A stretch of DNA of 64,000 bases from Cerioporus squamosus (Eukaryota > Basidiomycota > Agaricomycetes > Polyporales > Polyporaceae), in contig JABYQS010000010.1 in the NCBI GenBank assembly GCA_022592435.1, positions 1 through 64,000 of the forward strand, read 5' to 3'. Positions 53,801-64,000 of this stretch are shown here, in pieces (positions within the stretch are counted from its first letter, which is position 1; every line of letters begins with the position of its first letter). The notes under the pieces are model-generated. The model searched no databases and was not told the DNA's origin. It saw only the letters and a program-made list of their open reading frames with translations. A program made the translations under genes and the position numbers.

Positions 53801-56800
53801 ACTGTCACTAGAATCTGACAGTTTTGAGGGTTGTGTACGCGATAGTCCCTCGTGTGGATCGCCCAGCACGCCTCTGTAATTGTGTCGTCAACTTTACACC
53901 CTGCATAGATCATGGTAGTTACACTCACTACTGCCAAGCTCCTTCCTGAACCGAGCGTAAACCTCGGCTGCAATTTGGCTGACGAGTGCCTTCGTCGGCG
54001 CGACATAAACCAGGATATCGTCGTCAGACGTCCGGAGCAGCCTTTCCATAGCGTAGTACGAGATGAACGTCTTTCCCGCACTGGTCGGCGCTGCAATGAC
54101 GACGTGAGCGACGCTCGCAAGTGACCCTTGACCGACTCAGACCCACCTGCAACAAGCACAGACTCGTTCCGGTCCAGACAATCCAGCACCTTCCTCTGCC
54201 ACGCATCAGGCTTGAACGACACCCGCGGATCGCTCGCGCTATCCATGCTCCGGTCCATGAACTCGCCAAACAGCCTCAGCTGCCACACCACGGGGTCCTC
54301 CTGGATGCGCATCCACTTGTGCACCGCGCTCCCACTCTTCGACTTCACCAGCTTCACGAACTCGAAGCACAAGCTCCGGTCGTCATGTACCACCGCCGCG
54401 TGGTCCTCGAACGACTCGATGTAGTCCGTGAAGCCGAGCGCGATGAGCGACATGGCGAGGTACTTCGCCGCGGTGGGAAACAGCTCCTTCGACTCGTACA
54501 GGTTCTTGATCATGCACATGATGCTCACGGAGAAGCGGTCGCGCGCAGCGGCGGACTCGCGTTGCGCGTCCTCGATCCAGCGCGAGAAGTCGAGGTGGAT
54601 GCGGAAGAGCCAGATCTCGACGGACAGCCAGCCCTCCTTCGTGCGCTTGTTCCGCATGAGGTTGTCGATGGCGACGATCTTCGACGCGGTCGGGCGCTCC
54701 TCGATATTCGCGAGCTGCTCCTTCCACCATGAGACGTTCGAGTCGTCCTCCTTGGCCTGCTTCTTGGCCTGGTTGGCGAGGCGGATCTTGTCTGCCGAGG
54801 AGATGGTCTCCTTCTTTCCCTTCTTGCCGCCCTTGTTCGGAGTCCCCGGCCTGGAGTTTGGGGCCGATTCGGGCCTCGCCAAGCTCTGAATATCCACACG
54901 AGAGGTATGAGTTCATAGCACATTTGAGACATGGTGCAGACGTACCTCAGCTCTCGACGCCGGAGCTGACGTCCTCGACTTCCGTGCCAACGCAGCGCTG
55001 GGGATGACCATCTGCTGCAACGGAGTACCCAACGCGCCAGTGAGAGTCTCGGCCTGCCACTGCAGCTTCGACATGAACCGCTGCTCGCTACGCAGCTGCT
55101 TCTTGCGCTGCCATTCGGTCATAGGCCCTGTAGAGTCGGCGCCGCCAAGATGCGAGGGGAGGATAGCACGTTTGTGATTATGCCAATGCTGGGTATCACT
55201 GTAGAGGGTATTGAACTCGAGATGGGATGCGGTTTCCTCGTCGTCTTCGCCTGTTTCCTCCGCCTCAATGTGTATGGCCGCAAGTTCCTCGTCGAACAGG
55301 GGATGGCTGAAAGGGAGGAGGCTCAGAGGCGAGCGCTCGCTTTCGCTCGTTTGCCGCAAGGCTTGGACAGGAGGGAACGAACGACGGAGAGCAGGGAGGT
55401 CGGGGGCAGGGAGGGTATGTGCCTTCCAAAGGCTATTCAACTCCGAGACAACTCCGGAACCGAGCACAGGTGATAGGTCGGTGTCCTGCGCCCTCAAGAT
55501 AGTGTCCAAGAGTGCCGCGAATACCCGGCCATCAATGTTGGCAGGAGAGGCAGCACTTTCCAGAGACAGGAACACGCTCGGAAGGAAAGTGCTGGTCAGC
55601 AGGCTGGTAAGCTCTTTGGGAAGAGCGACGGATGTCCTGGCTCGATCGCTGAGCTCAATGTGAGGAACGCAAAGCATATGCGCAATAAAGACGTATAGGA
55701 GCCCGGAATGTTGCTGTATGCACGACTTGTCCATCGACAAGAGAGTTTGAAGCAGGCGTGTCGGGGCATCGCCAGCGCCTTGGGACTCGAGGGCAAGGGG
55801 CCGCAGTGAGAGGCCTCTGCGAATGCGGGTTTCCTGCGCAGCCAAGGACTCCGAGGCGTTCTCGACAGCACTCCAAAACTCCTTTGTGAAGCGGCTCCGA
55901 GGATCACTGTCAAGCCGTTGCTCATAGACAAAAGACATAATCTGTGAAGCACAATATGAGTTGATAGTCCGCTCGAACCATAGTACACCACAAACCTTCG
56001 AGTCTCTGTATTCTGCCCCATGTAAAATGGTAACGGAGACACCCTGAGCAAGTAACGAGTATAGGAAGACACGCTGGAGGAGGATTCGCGCGGCAGCTGG
56101 TTCCGATGAAGACTCTTCCACGACACCACCGTCGTTGGTCATTACAAACATTGGCTGCAAGGGAGCGTAAGCTGCTGCACTGTACATCATGATACAGACG
56201 TCTTTACCTTCTTCAATTTCTGATATGATTTCCAAGCTGGGTCAGACAGGCCTATGAATGTGTGGACAGGGATATTCAACGTCTTCAGGTGGTTGAAGAG
56301 GATTGTGCGCGCCAGAGAGCGAGAGCAGGATACATAATCATCCTCGCCGTATTGCAAGGTCAAGAAGTGTCTCTCTGGAAGTAGACAAATCAGTCCCGGA
56401 GTTGACGATCACATCATACTAACTTACCGTGCCAGAAGACGATCTCGAACGAATCAGAGCGCTTGTATATATCATGGAGTATGCGCTCGAGCATGTACAC
56501 AGCATGTACAATCTGGAAGCTCACGTCTGTGCGGGTCTATCATAAGCGAACGCACGTCAATCCTGCCTTCGACTCACGTACCGCTCTCTCGACCCAGAGC
56601 AAGGAGTGGGTCATTCAAGACCATGTCGATAAGAGCCTCGCCTGGAATAGAAGTACTGTAAGAACGAGCCACCGATCTCAGGCGGTAGAAGTGTGATTAC
56701 CATCCACGACGAAAGGCTCGCTTCCAGCGTAGTCTCCGATGAGATCCATCCACCGGCCACGCCTGTTCACGAAGGTATACCATTGCGCGTCGATGTACTC

Positions 56801-56893
56801 GACCGCTTCCTTGGCACTCTGCGAGGATACTTCAAGGGGCCCATCCTCCAGTGGCAGTTGCGCAATCGCGACCTCGAAGTCGTCCAAATCCAT
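50848..56893 (-). CDS. DDX60/Ski2-like DExH RNA helicase
   Basis: Large superfamily-2 helicase. Exons 56893-56701, 56641-56582, 56526-56428, 56374-56208, 56154-55996, 55941-54946, 54885-54147, 54090-53932, 53876-53732, 53680-53591, 53541-52929, 52862-52411, 52356-52236 and 52182-50848 give 1775 aa. Motifs: Walker [23 protein letters not shown] (Ia), LDEIHTIG (DEIH), GLSATIG (III), [21 protein letters not shown] (V), and [13 protein letters not shown] (VI). The N-terminal third ([15 protein letters not shown], then [15 protein letters not shown]) matches the DDX60 class; a Lys-rich linker ([10 protein letters not shown]) precedes the helicase core. Mammalian DDX60 is tied to RNA surveillance and antiviral response; the fungal role is unclear. 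Two introns are multiples of three. The first ATG could also be at 57094. Confidence 0.92.
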
Positions 56894-57228
56894 GACTGGT
56901 TCCTCGAGGAGATGGAGGACGGGGTCAAGACTTGGATGGATCGCCTGGTCGCACGCAGAGTGTATACAAGGTGCAGTACAGGGAGAAGGTCTGAGAACCT
57001 TCGCTCGAGGCGGACGAGGCCCCCGCAGACAAAATCGCGGAGGCCATATTGGTGCTGCGGCAAGCCCCGGACTGGCGAGCCAAGCGGCGACCATTTATGT
57101 CATCGCCACGGAGCGCCCAGTTGTGCTGGGCGCTCCTCGCTGCTCTCGCTCGATCCTCGCAGTCCTGTTGCAGTCGCTGGCTTGTTGCTGGCCGACTCAG
57201 ACTCAGACTCAGACTCGCAGTCGCCGCC
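56894..57228. promoter_or_regulatory. Divergent promoter, DDX60-like helicase and MDM10
   Basis: About 335 bp between two divergent start codons, one likely shared promoter region. If the upstream helicase ATG at 57094 is used, only 134 bp remain. The repeat at 57194-57217 lies at the MDM10 end. Confidence 0.5.
57194..57217. repeat. Four tandem GACTCA-type hexamers
   Basis: GACTCA three times followed by GACTCG, ending 11 bp before the MDM10 ATG. The complement reads TGAGTC, half of the TGASTCA site of Gcn4/AP-1-like bZIP factors, but a full site is not formed. Confidence 0.7.
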
Positions 57229-58775
57229 ATGCATCCCTTCGCGTCCTACGTCCTCCGCAGCTACTACAAGCAGACAGGCTGGAACGAAGACAACCTCTAT
57301 GCGAACCTCACCCGCTCCTCCAATGGTGAGCAGACGTCCTTCTCGTCTTTGCAGAACACCGTCCGGACGCTAGAGCAGCACTTCTCGACTTCAGCGTGCC
57401 CCGGGGGCTCCATTTCTCCATCTCAAAGTCCCCCAACCCGCTCTTCAAGACGACCTACTCCATGAACGCGCTGCCGTCCCTGAACGGGTCCGTGGGCTAC
57501 ATCTTCACGAGCTGTGACTTGGATGTGAAGGGATCCGGGGACGTCCGCTTCAAGGACATGGTCGACCGCTTCAAAGTCTTTGACCATCCGAGGAGACCGG
57601 AAGGGAAGGAGGAGGAGTGGCTGGCTGGCGAACGCGTCGACACGCGCGGTGAGCACACATCATATGCCTTGATGCGAACTTGCGACTGACCTTCGTGCTC
57701 AGACTACCTTTTGTACGGGCGTATATATGTCCCCACCGGACGACTGGACGCGCTCTACTCAACACGCATTACACCGACCCTCCAGGGCATGGTGGCCGCC
57801 ATTTCGGACCCTCGCATACCCCTCTCGTCGGAGAGGTCGCGCTCGCATTCGCCCTCAAGTAACGTCATGTTCAGCCTCCAGCACGACACCGGCAAGGTCT
57901 GCACCGAGTACACCTGGAGCGCAGAAGACGGCATGTGGGGTGTGCGCTCGCTGTACAACTTCGGCAAGCTCGGCACCCACACGGACACGTCGGCGGAGGA
58001 GGGCGAGAAGGCCGGGCATGCGCCGAATGGCAAGAGGAAGGTGAAGCGGGTGGATGAGGAGGACGCTATGGAGGGCGGCTTGAAGGGTCGGGTCTCGGTT
58101 GGCGGAGAGTTCTACTTCAGTGCGAAGGAGAAGAGTGCAGGAGGTGAGTCGGCTTACGCTCCACTACGAAAACGCACAGGACTAACTGACTTTCTGTAGT
58201 CTCTACGGGCATCCGCTTCACAACTCTCCCCGACGCTACACCTCCAAGTTTCCAAGTTCCCTCGTCATCAACAGCCGGGCCCTCGACCCCACATGTACCT
58301 CCATCCCAGCCGCCCACAACGATCACTGCCCTCTTCAACCCCATGCTCGGACACATCTCCGGGGCGTATGCCGCAAAGGTGTCGCGTGACCTCTCCCTAG
58401 CTTCCCGCTTCGACTTCAACGTGTACAGTTACGAGAGCGAGTGGTCCATGGGCGCAGAGTGGTGGCAGCGGCGCGGAAAAGTGCGGCATCCGCCGTCCTC
58501 TCCGGATGAACCAACGCCATCATTACCAGACTTGGCGGATGAGGTGCAGGGCGTGGTGAAGGCGAAAGTATCAACAACTACGGTACGTACTAGATCTCGT
58601 CACTTATGTGATGTTCCTTGCGCTAATGCCAACTTGGTTTTAGGATGTCTCGCTCCTATGGGAGGGCCGGCTACGAAACGTTCTCGTCAGCCTCGGCGTC
58701 GTCTCCAACCTTTCTAGTCGCTCGAAACCCATCAAGTCCATAGGACTCGAGCTGTCATACTTCAGCTCCGGATGA
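57229..58775 (+). CDS. MDM10: MDM10, mitochondrial outer-membrane beta-barrel of ERMES
   Basis: Component of the ER-mitochondria encounter structure and partner of the SAM complex in beta-barrel assembly. Exons 57229-57325, 57379-57648, 57703-58143, 58200-58582 and 58644-58775 give 440 aa, in the family range. Seen: MHPFASYVLRSYYKQTGWNE, then LDFSVPRGLHFSISKSPNP, FKTTYSMNALPSLNGSVGYI, YLLYGRIYVPTGRLDALY, FYFSAKEKSAGVSTGIRF and LFNPMLGHISGAYAAKVSRD. The C-terminal strand ends in IGLELSYFSSG, a beta-signal-like terminus. Fungus-specific charged insertions occur at about residues 245-275. The first 60 codons of the upstream open frame have no family match, so the ATG at 57229 is chosen. Confidence 0.95.
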
Positions 58776-59296
58776 TACTATCCGACTCACTGTCCTAGCA
58801 CACTCCTCTTCGCACCACTCGGGACTGCAAAAGCTAGTATAGTCATGATCATATAGCATTTCCCAAATTCGCGAGATATGTAGGTGCATCCAGACGTCAA
58901 GAGTACCCATACAACTACATTCTTGGCACCTGAAAGATCCGGCACGGAGATTAGTCCGACAAGCAGCGCGACTATCGTATACAACCACGAGGCATTCGCA
59001 AGACAGCAGCATGAACACGGTTCCTTCGGTCACAGAGGGCAAACGGCAGGGGAGAGGGGCGCAAGCAGAAACGCGCTAATAACACGGGATGAAGATCTTG
59101 ACCAAGATGTGGGAGTATGGCAGTATAGTACGGATGAGAAGGGTAAGGTTGATCTGGATGGGTATAGAACAGTGAAGATGAAGCAAGTCAGATAGCATGG
59201 CGTATAGAGCAAGGGTAGATGTGCTAGATGTACAAGCCGGACTCGAACAGGCAATTTCTGTGCAGGAGGACACCGACTGCACCGACGTTCACGATG
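58776..59296. other. Convergent spacer, MDM10 and RGG-rich gene
   Basis: About 520 bp with both 3' ends. Minus-strand open frames here have no recognisable domain or splice support. No repeat was seen. Confidence 0.4.
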
Positions 59297-61111
59297 TCAG
59301 TCCTTCGCCGCTGCAGCCACGCCCGCAGCCTCGCGCTTCGGCGGCGCCCCCAAAGTCCGCGCCAGCCGCGAGAGCGCATCCACGGTGATAACGGGACGAC
59401 TCCCGTTCCGCGAGTGACCATGCGCCGTCCCCGGGCCGGTGGGTGGAGTTGAGTGTGTCCGCGCGTGGTTTACGCGGTCCCGCCGCGACGCGCGCTCGTC
59501 GGGGAACGAGCCGTTGGTGGGGCTGAAGGGCGGCACGCGGACGCCTCCCGGACGGCCGATGGTATGGGCGCGGCCGTGGGAAGGCTGGAAGGAGGACGAG
59601 GACGGAGTAGAATGGGTAGTGATGTGGCTGGGAGCGGAGTGCACGGAGGCGTGCATGGAAGCCGCGGTACCGTGAGGCTCTGGGGACGGCGAACTTTCAC
59701 TGGGCTGTTCCGATGGGGCAACACCGTTGACTTTCGACGCATGCATGGACTCGGACAAGCCGCTCTTCAAGGGTGGCTCGACGTCTGCGGCATGGTCAGG
59801 CGCTTGAACAGGAGGAGGATTTGTCTTAGGCAGCCGCTTCGACAGAGCATCTATCGCGTCCACAGGTTTTGCCGGCAAGGAGGGGTGGACAGGAAGGGTT
59901 GACTGCTTCAGGGGAGACTTCTTTGCCGCATTGTCCTTCTCTACCGTTGCCGCAGTTACTGCAGCTGCCGCAGACTCCACAACGGAGCCAGAAGTAGCGG
60001 TCACTTTGGCACCTTCGTCGCTCTTCTTCCTGTTCCTCGGTGCTGCAGGCTGAGCCCGATCCACGGGCGGCTTCTCCTTGCGCTGCGATTCTTGCGCCGC
60101 ACCACGAGGCGTATTGTCTCCGTCAGGATGAGAAGGAGCGGCTAGTACAGGCACGGACTTCTGGGGGATTTCTAGTGGTGGAGCAACGGAGGGTACGGTG
60201 AGCGGAGAACCGAGCTCGATGCTCGGCAAAGGCTTCAATGCGTCCGCAAGAATGGGGGAGATGAGGTCGGGCTGGTCAACGGAGGTATTGCTCGTGCTGT
60301 TAGTCACACTCTTGACACCCCAGTCGTCCAAGTCAGGCAGACTGTCATCTTCGTCACCCGCCCAGTCGATGTGGCTGCCGGGCGTGTTCGGGCGGTCCAT
60401 GGCCACCGCGCGGACACGTTCAACGAGGGCATTGATATCGTGCTTGAGGTCGAAGGATGGAGTCTCTGGAGGCGGAGGAGGTGCGAGGTGCGGAGGGAGG
60501 TCCTTCGTGATGACAGGAGACTTGTCTAGGCGTATATGGCTTGTGCTAGACTCGGTAGATGGCGACTTCTTTGATGACACTGATGGCGTACTCCGGTTCG
60601 TAGACCGTTTGCGGCGAGAGCGGTTCGGGGTGGTAGCGGAGACAGGGGAATTCGACGCGGCAACAGTGGGAGGTTCTATAACGATGGGCGGAACCTTGCG
60701 CGGAGGTTTGGCCTCGGAGACCTTTCTCGGCCGGACTTTGGAATCTCTCACTTGACTGTTCGCAGGCTTGGAGGGGGGAGTAGACGTATCGTTCGCAACG
60801 GCGGGAGCATTCGACTGGGCTGATGCGGTAGTCTTCGGAATCTCCTTGGTCTGTGTCCCGTTGGGCTTCGAACCTTTGTCGTCCGTGCGGGGTGGGTTCG
60901 AGTTGTTCGGTCTGGAGCCTCCACGACTTGCGCGGCCTCCTCGTCCACCTCCACCTCCACCTCTGCCTGGACGGCCTCCACGGCTCATCCCACGGAACGC
61001 GGACCCCGCCTCTCCACCCCGACCCCATCCCGACTTGCTAGGAGGCTGGCTTGCCCACATTGAGGCACCGACACCTCCCGACGGCGTGGATGGTGACGCA
61101 GCAGAGGCCAT
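59297..61111 (-). CDS. RGG-box protein, single exon, unknown function
   Basis: An uninterrupted frame of 604 aa. Residues about 30-70 form an RGG box (GRGGEAGSAFRGMSRGG, then GGGGGGRGGRASRGG), typical of RNA binding and arginine methylation. The rest is largely disordered Ser/Pro/Thr/Lys sequence with SP/TP sites. One likely conserved, folded or peptide motif lies at residues 219-266: SFDLKHDINALVERVRAVA, then HIDWAGDEDDSLPDLDDWG, a short acidic-aromatic stretch reminiscent of binding peptides. The C-terminal region is His/Ser-rich and ends PPKREAAGVAAAAKD. Absence of introns and low complexity reduce confidence in exact ends, but the frame is long and shares a promoter region with SmG. I assign no function beyond probable RNA association. 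Confidence 0.75.
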   Translation of the reverse strand: MASAASPSTPSGGVGASMWASQPPSKSGWGRGGEAGSAFRGMSRGGRPGRGGGGGGRGGRASRGGSRPNNSNPPRTDDKGSKPNGTQTKEIPKTTASAQSNAPAVANDTSTPPSKPANSQVRDSKVRPRKVSEAKPPRKVPPIVIEPPTVAASNSPVSATTPNRSRRKRSTNRSTPSVSSKKSPSTESSTSHIRLDKSPVITKDLPPHLAPPPPPETPSFDLKHDINALVERVRAVAMDRPNTPGSHIDWAGDEDDSLPDLDDWGVKSVTNSTSNTSVDQPDLISPILADALKPLPSIELGSPLTVPSVAPPLEIPQKSVPVLAAPSHPDGDNTPRGAAQESQRKEKPPVDRAQPAAPRNRKKSDEGAKVTATSGSVVESAAAAVTAATVEKDNAAKKSPLKQSTLPVHPSLPAKPVDAIDALSKRLPKTNPPPVQAPDHAADVEPPLKSGLSESMHASKVNGVAPSEQPSESSPSPEPHGTAASMHASVHSAPSHITTHSTPSSSSFQPSHGRAHTIGRPGGVRVPPFSPTNGSFPDERASRRDRVNHARTHSTPPTGPGTAHGHSRNGSRPVITVDALSRLARTLGAPPKREAAGVAAAAKD

Positions 61112-61495
61112 GTGGGCGGGTTGCTAGGATGTGGTGTTTGGGATGATCTGAAGGCATGTCTGAGAAGACAGGGTTGGAAGGAGCAGCGGTCGACCCACAA
61201 AATCTGGATAGCTTGTGACACGGCGTTGGAGAGGAGACGTGAAGGCAAAAAAAATTCGTGACTGTTCGTGCAGCGAGATAGGCAAGATATACAGCGGCGT
61301 CAAGATGAGCGTGATGGAGAGGGTGAAGCGTGTTGACCTGGAGGACCTGGTGAGGGAACTGGTTCTGGCGAGGGCAGCTGTCATACCGTATGCGGCCGAG
61401 ACCCACGTGGCTCGTGTTTGTCCCACGATTTGCACACACGCGCCGTCCTCAGCTCGCCGTCCTCTGCCACCGCCGCCCTCACATCGCCCGCGACC
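61112..61495. promoter_or_regulatory. Divergent promoter, RGG-rich gene and SmG
   Basis: 384 bp between divergent start codons. A run of nine A sits at about 61247-61255. Two genes of RNA metabolism sharing one promoter region fits co-expression, which is an inference. Confidence 0.5.
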
Positions 61496-61853
61496 ATGTC
61501 CAAGGCATCCCAGCCCGAGCTCAAAAAGGTCCGTTCTGCTGCGCCTCCACGCGTATGCAGATAGATCGGCTGACTCGTCTTGTTGTATAGTTTATGGACA
61601 AGAAGCTCTTCGTCCATCTCCAAGGGGGCCGCAAAGTTAGCGGGACGTTGCGCGGATACGACCTGTTCCTCAACCTTGTCATTGACGACGCGCTGGAGGA
61701 GACGAACCCTGCACAAAAGCACCCCATCGGTACCGTCGTACGTATCTCCGTTACACGCCGCGCTTTCATGAACGATACTCATGTCTCCTCACTCGCCAGG
61801 TCATTCGCGGCAACAGCGTGACCTCCATGGAGACACTAGAAGCAATTCGGTGA
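61496..61853 (+). CDS. Small nuclear ribonucleoprotein G (Sm G)
   Basis: Subunit of the heptameric Sm ring on spliceosomal U1, U2, U4 and U5 snRNAs. Exons 61496-61528, 61591-61737 and 61800-61853 give 77 aa, the standard size. Sm1 motif: KKLFVHLQGGRKVSGTLRGY, then DLFLNLVIDDA. Sm2 motif: IGTVVIRGNSV. The Asn in FLNLV and the RGN are the RNA-binding residues of the family. The start MSKASQPELKKFMDKK matches Sm G rather than other Sm or Lsm proteins. It is divergent from the RGG-rich gene. Confidence 0.97.
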
Positions 61854-62935
61854 CCCGACCCTTTGTATGTAGGGGCTCGGTCGTGTCTTGTATCATATCT
61901 GTATTGTTACCCTTGTGCTGTTCGTCCACGGAATCTCAGACATCTGAAGCAGGCTGTGAACCGATTGCCATACCCTTGCCATCCTCCATCTTGTACCCAG
62001 ACGTGTCGGTGAGCAGTCGAACCCTACCACCACACTCAATGTATGTACATGTCTTGTAGTCAACTGCGATATACTCGTCGTTCGTGCTGCGCCCTGCGAC
62101 ATCGTTTAGCATGTTTATTGGCGTGTTCGGACCGAATTAAGCACCAATAGTAGGCTTGTAACGAAAAGTTTATATCGCATTACTTCCGAAACAGTTTCCA
62201 TGTTTGTAATTAGGTGCCACAGGGTTAGGGTTAGGAACGCGTAGCGACAAAAAGTAATGGCCTGCCCAGCCCGAGGGCCGAAGCAGGACAGGGAAATATT
62301 GAGACGGTGCACGAGCCGAAGCCCGTACAAACCGCGAGGTCCCCCTGAGGACAAGGTCGCCGTGCTATGAGAGGACCCCACGGCCCACGACCCCTGGTAC
62401 GTGAAGGGGGCCGTGCCATCAAGGTAAGTATGAGTTGCATCGGTGTCCGAGCGCGGGTACTTATCCCGCTCTCTCTGCGCACGGACCACCTCCTTGTTTG
62501 CCCCTATTTGTATGGCTCAATGGGGTCAGTCGGTAGCCCGATCTGGAAAGCTCGGCGGGTATGTATGTAACAAGCGGCTACATGCGCTGTGGTTGGTTGT
62601 CTTGTCCTCTGCAGTCTGACATACCGCCGTCCGAATGAATAGAGTGCTAGGTGATTCCGACGAACTCTGTTTCATGACGAGTAAACCAAAAAGCTCATGT
62701 ATGCAAGTAGTAGCGTCTCTGAGTCTGTATCGCCAAAGTCGATTCCGAACCAAAGGGATTGTGGCTAGGATGGTAGGTAAGTAAACGAGTGAGAAAAGAA
62801 TGCAAAGCTATGGTATCGCTACAAGACACGTCGTTCGTGCATTAGTATGTGGTGTTTAATATCGTGTCGTCCGGGGTCTTCGTCCGTATCTCGCAATGGC
62901 ATCCTCGCAAACTCTAGAGGTCGATAGGCAACACT
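61854..62935. other. Long convergent spacer with a short telomere-like motif
   Basis: About 1.08 kb between the SmG stop and the GH79 stop on the other strand. It contains the TTAGGG motif listed separately. Several open frames show no domain, splice or family support, and I report no gene here. Confidence 0.45.
62221..62235 (+). repeat. Interstitial TTAGGG-type motif
   Basis: AGGGTTAGGGTTAGG, two and a half units of the fungal telomere repeat. It is short enough to be chance or a small repair scar. Confidence 0.5.
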
Positions 62936-64000
62936 TCACGACGCCTTGAAGAACATCGCAGTGCCCGCAAACACGCTGATCAGCGCAGCGATACCAGGCG
63001 CGACGTATGCAGCCATCGCGCTGCTCTCCGCGCCGTAGCTCGTACCACCGCGATGCGCGCGGTCCTTCCCGCTCTCGCCGTTCGAGGTCGCGAGCACGGA
63101 AGGGTCGATGGTGACGGTGTTCTTCGACTTCGTGATGACCGACGTCGAGAACGTCTCGACGGGATCGCCAGCTGCAGCGGCCTGGGCAGCATCCGAGAAG
63201 AAGACGAGCGCGGCGCCGGGTGCAGGGACCTTGATCTGGCACGCGTTGTTCGCCTGGTCGCACTGGATGGTCTGCACGGACTCTTGGCCCTGCCAACGGC
63301 CGTCGGACATGAAGCGACCACCGAGTGTCTGAACACAGGGACATATGGTCAGAGGGCTATGAGGTGTACAGGGTGATGAAGACTTACCTGTCCGGCCCAG
63401 GTGACGTTGTCCTTCTCCGACGTCGATGGCGCGAGAAGGTACTTGACCTTGACCGAGGCGGGGGCACCGTTAGACTCGCCGAAGCCGCTTCCGCCAACAT
63501 AAATAGTCGCAGTGTAATCGTTGGCGCCGCTCGAATCCGTCATGTAGTTGATCAGCGCCATGCGCGCGAACTGGCCATTCTCGTAGATGGCGTAACCCGG
63601 TGTGAGGTCGTTTCCGTCGTTAATCAGCAAGTCCTTGACCTGCGTCGTATTCGTCTTGCCCATCGCCTCCGCGAGGAAGACGGCGGAGTAGAAGATCGGG
63701 CCGGTCGTCCACTGGTGGATCGCCGACTCGTTCGTGGGCGCGGCGGTGAAGGGGTTGTACGACACATTCTGACCACCAAAGTGGAAGAGAGCGGTGGTGA
63801 AGTTACTGTGGGCCATCTGCAGCGCATAGTCCACACCCCACAGGGCAGACGTGAATGTGTCACTGATACCGGGGAAACCACCGCAAGACGCCGTGTTGGT
63901 CTCGAACATCATGAAGGGCTTGCCCCATTGCTGTGCGAGCGCCGTGGAGTTTAGGTACGGTGCGACGAGGTTCTGGCCAGACTTGTGGCTCAAATACTGC
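62936..64000 (-). CDS. Glycoside hydrolase family 79 protein, 3' part only
   Basis: The gene runs off the right edge; only the C-terminal part is in the window. Exons 64000-63388 (open to the right) and 63328-62936 join in phase (TWAGQ/TLGGRF). GH79 enzymes are beta-glucuronidase-type glycosidases. Seen: GKPFMMFETNTASCGGFPGI, carrying the Glu expected as nucleophile, then SALWGVDYALQMAHSNFTTA, LFHFGGQNVSYNPFTAAPTN and TTGPIFYSAVFLAEAMG. The beta-domain follows (VKVKYLLAPSTSEKDNVTWA, CDQANNACQIKVPAPGAALV). The C-terminus ends in a Ser/Gly linker and hydrophobic APGIAALISVFAGTAMFF, a likely GPI-anchor signal. Many N-glycosylation sequons indicate secretion. Confidence 0.88.

Noticed and set aside
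58755..59254. Cys-rich minus-strand frames after MDM10
   Set aside because: No splice support, no family resemblance, and they lie in a convergent 3' UTR region.

Overview
The window is nuclear DNA of a filamentous basidiomycete, most likely an Agaricomycete of the polypore type. The genes are dense and GC-rich, and split by many short introns (about 45-70 nt, GT-AG) whose removal gives uninterrupted proteins. Gene content is fungal: PHO81 (SPX-ankyrin), MDM10 (ERMES), PEX12, MRC1/claspin, THO2, wood-decay-type glycosidases (GH105-like, GH79), and a Tnp2/CACTA-like transposase of the kind common in mushroom genomes. Exon positions below were derived by hand from splice sites, phase continuity and family resemblance recalled from general knowledge; no search was run.

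Layout. 1-2186: the 3' end of a non-LTR retrotransposon (RNase H, zinc knuckle, 3' hairpin, poly(A)), inserted about 360 bp upstream of a ribosomal protein gene. 2.5-8.7 kb: eS7, an unusual Rab GTPase, an AMMECR1 protein, and a mitochondrial PPR protein. 9.5-13 kb: a short-chain dehydrogenase with a broken frame, and uL3 with tiny 5' exons. 13.3-21 kb: MRC1, a small two-span membrane protein, and a secreted GH105-like glycosidase. 22-31 kb: THO2 (mRNA export) and GTP cyclohydrolase I, convergent. 31.6-39.9 kb: a complete 8.3-kb DNA transposon with 21-bp inverted ends, a 5-bp target duplication and three intact multi-exon genes. 39.96-40.36 kb: a 405-bp MITE with TA duplication. 40.7-57 kb: an ABC transporter, then four minus-strand genes (PHO81, PEX12, a putative RecA-fold protein, a DDX60/Ski2-like helicase). 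57-64 kb: MDM10 head to head with the helicase, an RGG-rich protein head to head with snRNP SmG, and the 3' part of a GH79 gene running off the right edge.

The most interesting object is the three-gene transposon at 31607-39916. Its transposase gene and two accessory genes of unknown function are all open, and its repetitive subterminal regions look like transposase-binding arrays. The most important caution is that four otherwise well-conserved host genes (SDR, MRC1, THO2, GTP cyclohydrolase I) each need a one-base correction to keep frame. This suggests residual indel errors in the assembly, or decay, and should be checked before any functional reading of those breaks.
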